Below are positions 62,050 through 64,000 of a stretch of DNA of 64,000 nt, piece by piece (positions within the stretch are counted from its first letter, which is position 1; every line of letters starts with the position of its first letter). The notes under the pieces are model-generated. The model searched no databases. It saw nothing but the letters and a program-made list of their open reading frames with translations, and was not told the origin of the DNA. This DNA comes from Streptomyces sp. RKND-216 (GTDB lineage Bacteria; Actinomycetota; Actinomycetes; Streptomycetales; Streptomycetaceae), in the NCBI RefSeq assembly GCF_004795255.1, contig NZ_SSBQ01000002.1, positions 4,494,001 through 4,558,000 of the forward strand, written 5' to 3'. Both the position numbers and the translations under genes were made by a program.

Positions 62050-62535
62050 ATGTCCGAGAAGAGCAGGCGGCTCAATCTGACGCTGCTCGTCGCGACCGAC
62101 GGGTGCGCGCTGCTGCGCGCGGCCGGGGAACTCGACGTGCACACGGAGCAGCGGTTCCTCGCGGACGCGGGGGAACTGGTCGACAGCGGGCACCTCTACC
62201 TGGTGCTGGACCTGACGGCCCTGACGTTCTGCGACTCGCGCGGTCTCAACTGCCTGCTCGCGCTCGACTGGCTCTGCCGCCGCCTCGACGGCCGGCTCAT
62301 CCTGGCGTCGGTCGGCAACCGGCTGCTCCAGCTCCTGGACCAGACGAAGGTGCGCGAACGCTTCCTGGTCGTGCCGACGGTGGGTGCCGCCCTCGACAGG
62401 GTGCCCGACGAGCACCGCCCGGTGTGGCCGCCGGTGGACGTCGCTCCCGAGGCGGACGGTTCGCCCGCGCAAGGCGTCCGGCCGCCGTCCGCCCGGCGCG
62501 ACCCCGACGCCGTCCCGGGCCGCCGCGCCCGCTGA
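62050..62535 (+). CDS. STAS domain anti-anti-sigma factor
   Basis: A 161-residue SpoIIAA-like protein. The STAS core is residues 10-115, with VLDLTALTFCDSRGLNCLLAL; Ser in DSRG is where the partner kinase would phosphorylate. It would bind an anti-sigma factor and release a sigma factor. The last 40 residues are a disordered Pro/Arg tail. No anti-sigma gene is adjacent, so the partner is elsewhere. ATG at 62050 follows GGAGG. Confidence 0.9.
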   Translation: MSEKSRRLNLTLLVATDGCALLRAAGELDVHTEQRFLADAGELVDSGHLYLVLDLTALTFCDSRGLNCLLALDWLCRRLDGRLILASVGNRLLQLLDQTKVRERFLVVPTVGAALDRVPDEHRPVWPPVDVAPEADGSPAQGVRPPSARRDPDAVPGRRAR

Positions 62536-62623
62536 CCCGCGCACCGGATCCCGGCGTACCCGTCGCGCCCGCGTGCGGCGCGCCGCAGGTGGCCGCACGT
62601 GAGGCCGCCGCTACATTCCGTGC

Positions 62624-63673
62624 ATGATTCGCGTGCCGCGTCGCCGTGCCCTGCTCCGTGCGTCCGCCCTCCTGTCGTTGCTGCTGCTCCCGACGGTCCT
62701 CCCCGTCACGGCGCCGCCCGCCGACGCGACCGACGCAACGGGAGCCGCCGCACCGGCCCGTGCGCCCGGCAGGCCCGATCCCGTCTCCCCGTACCTGTCG
62801 CTCGGCTGGGGCGCCCCGCCCGATCCCGTGGAGGTCATGGAGGCGACCGGGGTGCGGTGGTTCACCCTGGCGTTCGTGCTGAGCAGCGGCACCTGCACGC
62901 CCCGCTGGGACGGCGTGCGACCGCTCACCGGAGGCCGGGACGAACGAGTGATCGAGGCCATCCGTGCGGCGGGCGGCGACGTCGTCGCCTCCTTCGGCGG
63001 CGGGCTGGGCCGCAAGCTGGAGCGGTCCTGCCCCTCGGCGCGCGCTCTCGCCGGGGCCTACCAGGAGGTCATCGACGCGTACGGCCTCTCCGCGATCGAC
63101 GTGGACATCGAGATGGGGGCCTACCGCGACCCGCAGGTCCGCGCCCGCACCGTCGCTGCGCTGCGCCGCGTCGTGGCCGCGAACCCCGGCCTGACGCTCT
63201 ACGTCACCCTCCCGTCGGGTCCGAAGGGCCCGGACGCGCGGCTGATCGGCTGGGCGGCAGAGGAGAGACTGGAACCGGACGTGTGGACGATCATGCCGTT
63301 CGCCTTCGGCGAGGCCGGCTGGGGCCGCGACATGGGCGACCTCACCGTGCGGGCCGCCGAAGGGCTGCGCGCCCGCCTTCAGCGGGCCTACGGGTACGGC
63401 CGGGCCGAGGCGTACCGGCACGCGGGCGTGTCGACCATGGCCGGAATCACCGGTCACGGCGAGGTGGTGACGGTCCGGGACTTCCGCACGCTCGTGGGGC
63501 ACGCGGAGCGCACCGGCCTGGGACGGCTGTCGTTCTGGTCCGTCAACCGCGACCGCAAGTGCCCGGACGACCGGTACCCCTCCGACGACACCTGCTCGGG
63601 CGTCGGCCAGCGCGACTGGGCGTACACCGGCATCCTCGCCGGCTACCGCGGCCCCGGAGTGCCACGCCGGTGA
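62624..63673 (+). CDS. Secreted GH18-type chitinase-like protein
   Basis: A 349-residue secreted hydrolase. The signal peptide is residues 1 to about 36 (twin Arg at 6-8, RRRALLRAS, so possibly Tat). The barrel motif is SAIDVDIEMG (Asp159, Asp161, Glu163), the GH18 DxDxE with the catalytic Glu. Other parts are VASFGGGLGR (GH18 substrate strand) and WTIMPFAFGEAGW. Cys pairs are at GTCTPRW and near the end (DRKCPDD, DTCSGV). No chitin-binding domain. Its end overlaps the converging DedA-like gene by 31 bases. Confidence 0.85.
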   Translation: MIRVPRRRALLRASALLSLLLLPTVLPVTAPPADATDATGAAAPARAPGRPDPVSPYLSLGWGAPPDPVEVMEATGVRWFTLAFVLSSGTCTPRWDGVRPLTGGRDERVIEAIRAAGGDVVASFGGGLGRKLERSCPSARALAGAYQEVIDAYGLSAIDVDIEMGAYRDPQVRARTVAALRRVVAANPGLTLYVTLPSGPKGPDARLIGWAAEERLEPDVWTIMPFAFGEAGWGRDMGDLTVRAAEGLRARLQRAYGYGRAEAYRHAGVSTMAGITGHGEVVTVRDFRTLVGHAERTGLGRLSFWSVNRDRKCPDDRYPSDDTCSGVGQRDWAYTGILAGYRGPGVPRR

Positions 63674-64000
63674 CCAGCCGTCAGCCGCGGCGCGCCGGTG
63701 GGCCCGGCCGCACCCGCGGGCGCGCCGGGAGGGTGCGCGCGGGACGGGACTCGACGGCCGCCGGTCCTGCGGGGGGCCGGTACGGTCGTGCCGGTCGTGC
63801 CGGACGTCGGGGCGGCCGGCACACGCCGTATCACGTACGCCGCCAGCGACCCGGCGGCGAAGAGGGCGAGCACCGAGACCGCCGCGCCGATCCAGGTCGT
63901 CCCCAGCCACTGGCTGCCGAACCAGCCGAGGCCCACGCTGTACGCCGCCCAGGCCAGCCCCGCCAGGGCCGACCACGGCACGAACTCCTTCGCCCGCCGG
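63643..64000 (-). CDS. DedA-like membrane protein, C-terminal part (cut by window edge)
   Basis: The frame is open to the window end, so the gene starts outside. It reads RRAKEFVPWSALAGLAWAAYSVGLGWFGSQWLG then TTWIGAAVSVLALFAAGSLAAYVIRRV, as at the end of DedA/SNARE-associated family proteins, followed by a Pro/Thr/Arg-rich cytosolic tail of about 55 residues. The listed ATG at 63981 is internal. It converges on and overlaps the GH18 gene. Confidence 0.65.
   Translation of the reverse strand, partial: RRAKEFVPWSALAGLAWAAYSVGLGWFGSQWLGTTWIGAAVSVLALFAAGSLAAYVIRRVPAAPTSGTTGTTVPAPRRTGGRRVPSRAHPPGAPAGAAGPTGAPRLTAGHRRGTPGPR

Overview
The window is about 73% G+C with strong codon bias, many GTG starts and a gene set typical of a Streptomyces chromosome core: dnaG next to an HrdA-type sigma factor, fasR-fabD-fabH-acpP-fabF, homodimeric aceE, DUF3145, DUF3052 and a tellurium-resistance (Ter) stress region. 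The order dgt, flavoprotein reductase, GNAT, dnaG, hrdA resembles, from memory, the Streptomyces coelicolor SCO246x-247x block, and the fab and aceE/ter blocks resemble SCO236x-239x. I could not run a search, so genus is an inference.

Layout. 1-1462: end of a two-component system. 1410-2530: frameshifted molybdopterin nitrate reductase on the minus strand. 2861-9573: dgt, FAD reductase, GNAT, dnaG, sigma factor. 9605-13345: FGGY sugar kinase and two dead sugar genes (PQQ sugar dehydrogenase with lectin end; GH5 cellulase). 13439-15137: small membrane proteins and tRNAs with CAU and GUU anticodons. 15162-17101: LigD polymerase domain and Ku, divergent. 17107-20072: cobalt uptake CbiMNQO under a cobalamin riboswitch. 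20177-21670: transporter, methyltransferase and dehydrogenase remnants. 21934-25039: Ohr, MarR-linked reductase, lipoprotein esterase. 25341-31000: DUF3145 and the fatty-acid synthesis operon with FasR. 31042-38179: pirin, MerR plus dead aldo-keto reductase, serine hydrolase, DUF4429, TetR-MFS pair, secreted I36-like protein. 38256-42427: AceE, DUF3052, AhpE-like peroxiredoxin. 42543-53288: Ter region. 53415-54074: tRNA-Val with the scar of an integrated element. 54176-64000: M48 protease, small proteins, DUF1028, NTF2-like, methyltransferase, PiT, Usp, STAS, GH18 and DedA-like genes.

Working together. The Ter block has two TerD proteins, a TerC/DUF475 membrane protein, a divergent TerD-fold protein and a TerD with a Pro/Tyr-rich tail. 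It also has a translationally coupled trio: a CitE-like lyase, a PRTase-TRSP-StiP-PELOTA fusion and a HAD phosphatase. This matches the known Ter-linked module predicted to make a nucleoside-like metabolite, and is the most interesting intact system here.

The window is unusually rich in decayed genes (about nine in 64 kb). Some losses are one-base shifts that could be sequencing errors. Others (internal deletions, a nonsense codon with a lost catalytic residue, a near-empty integrated element) look like real decay.
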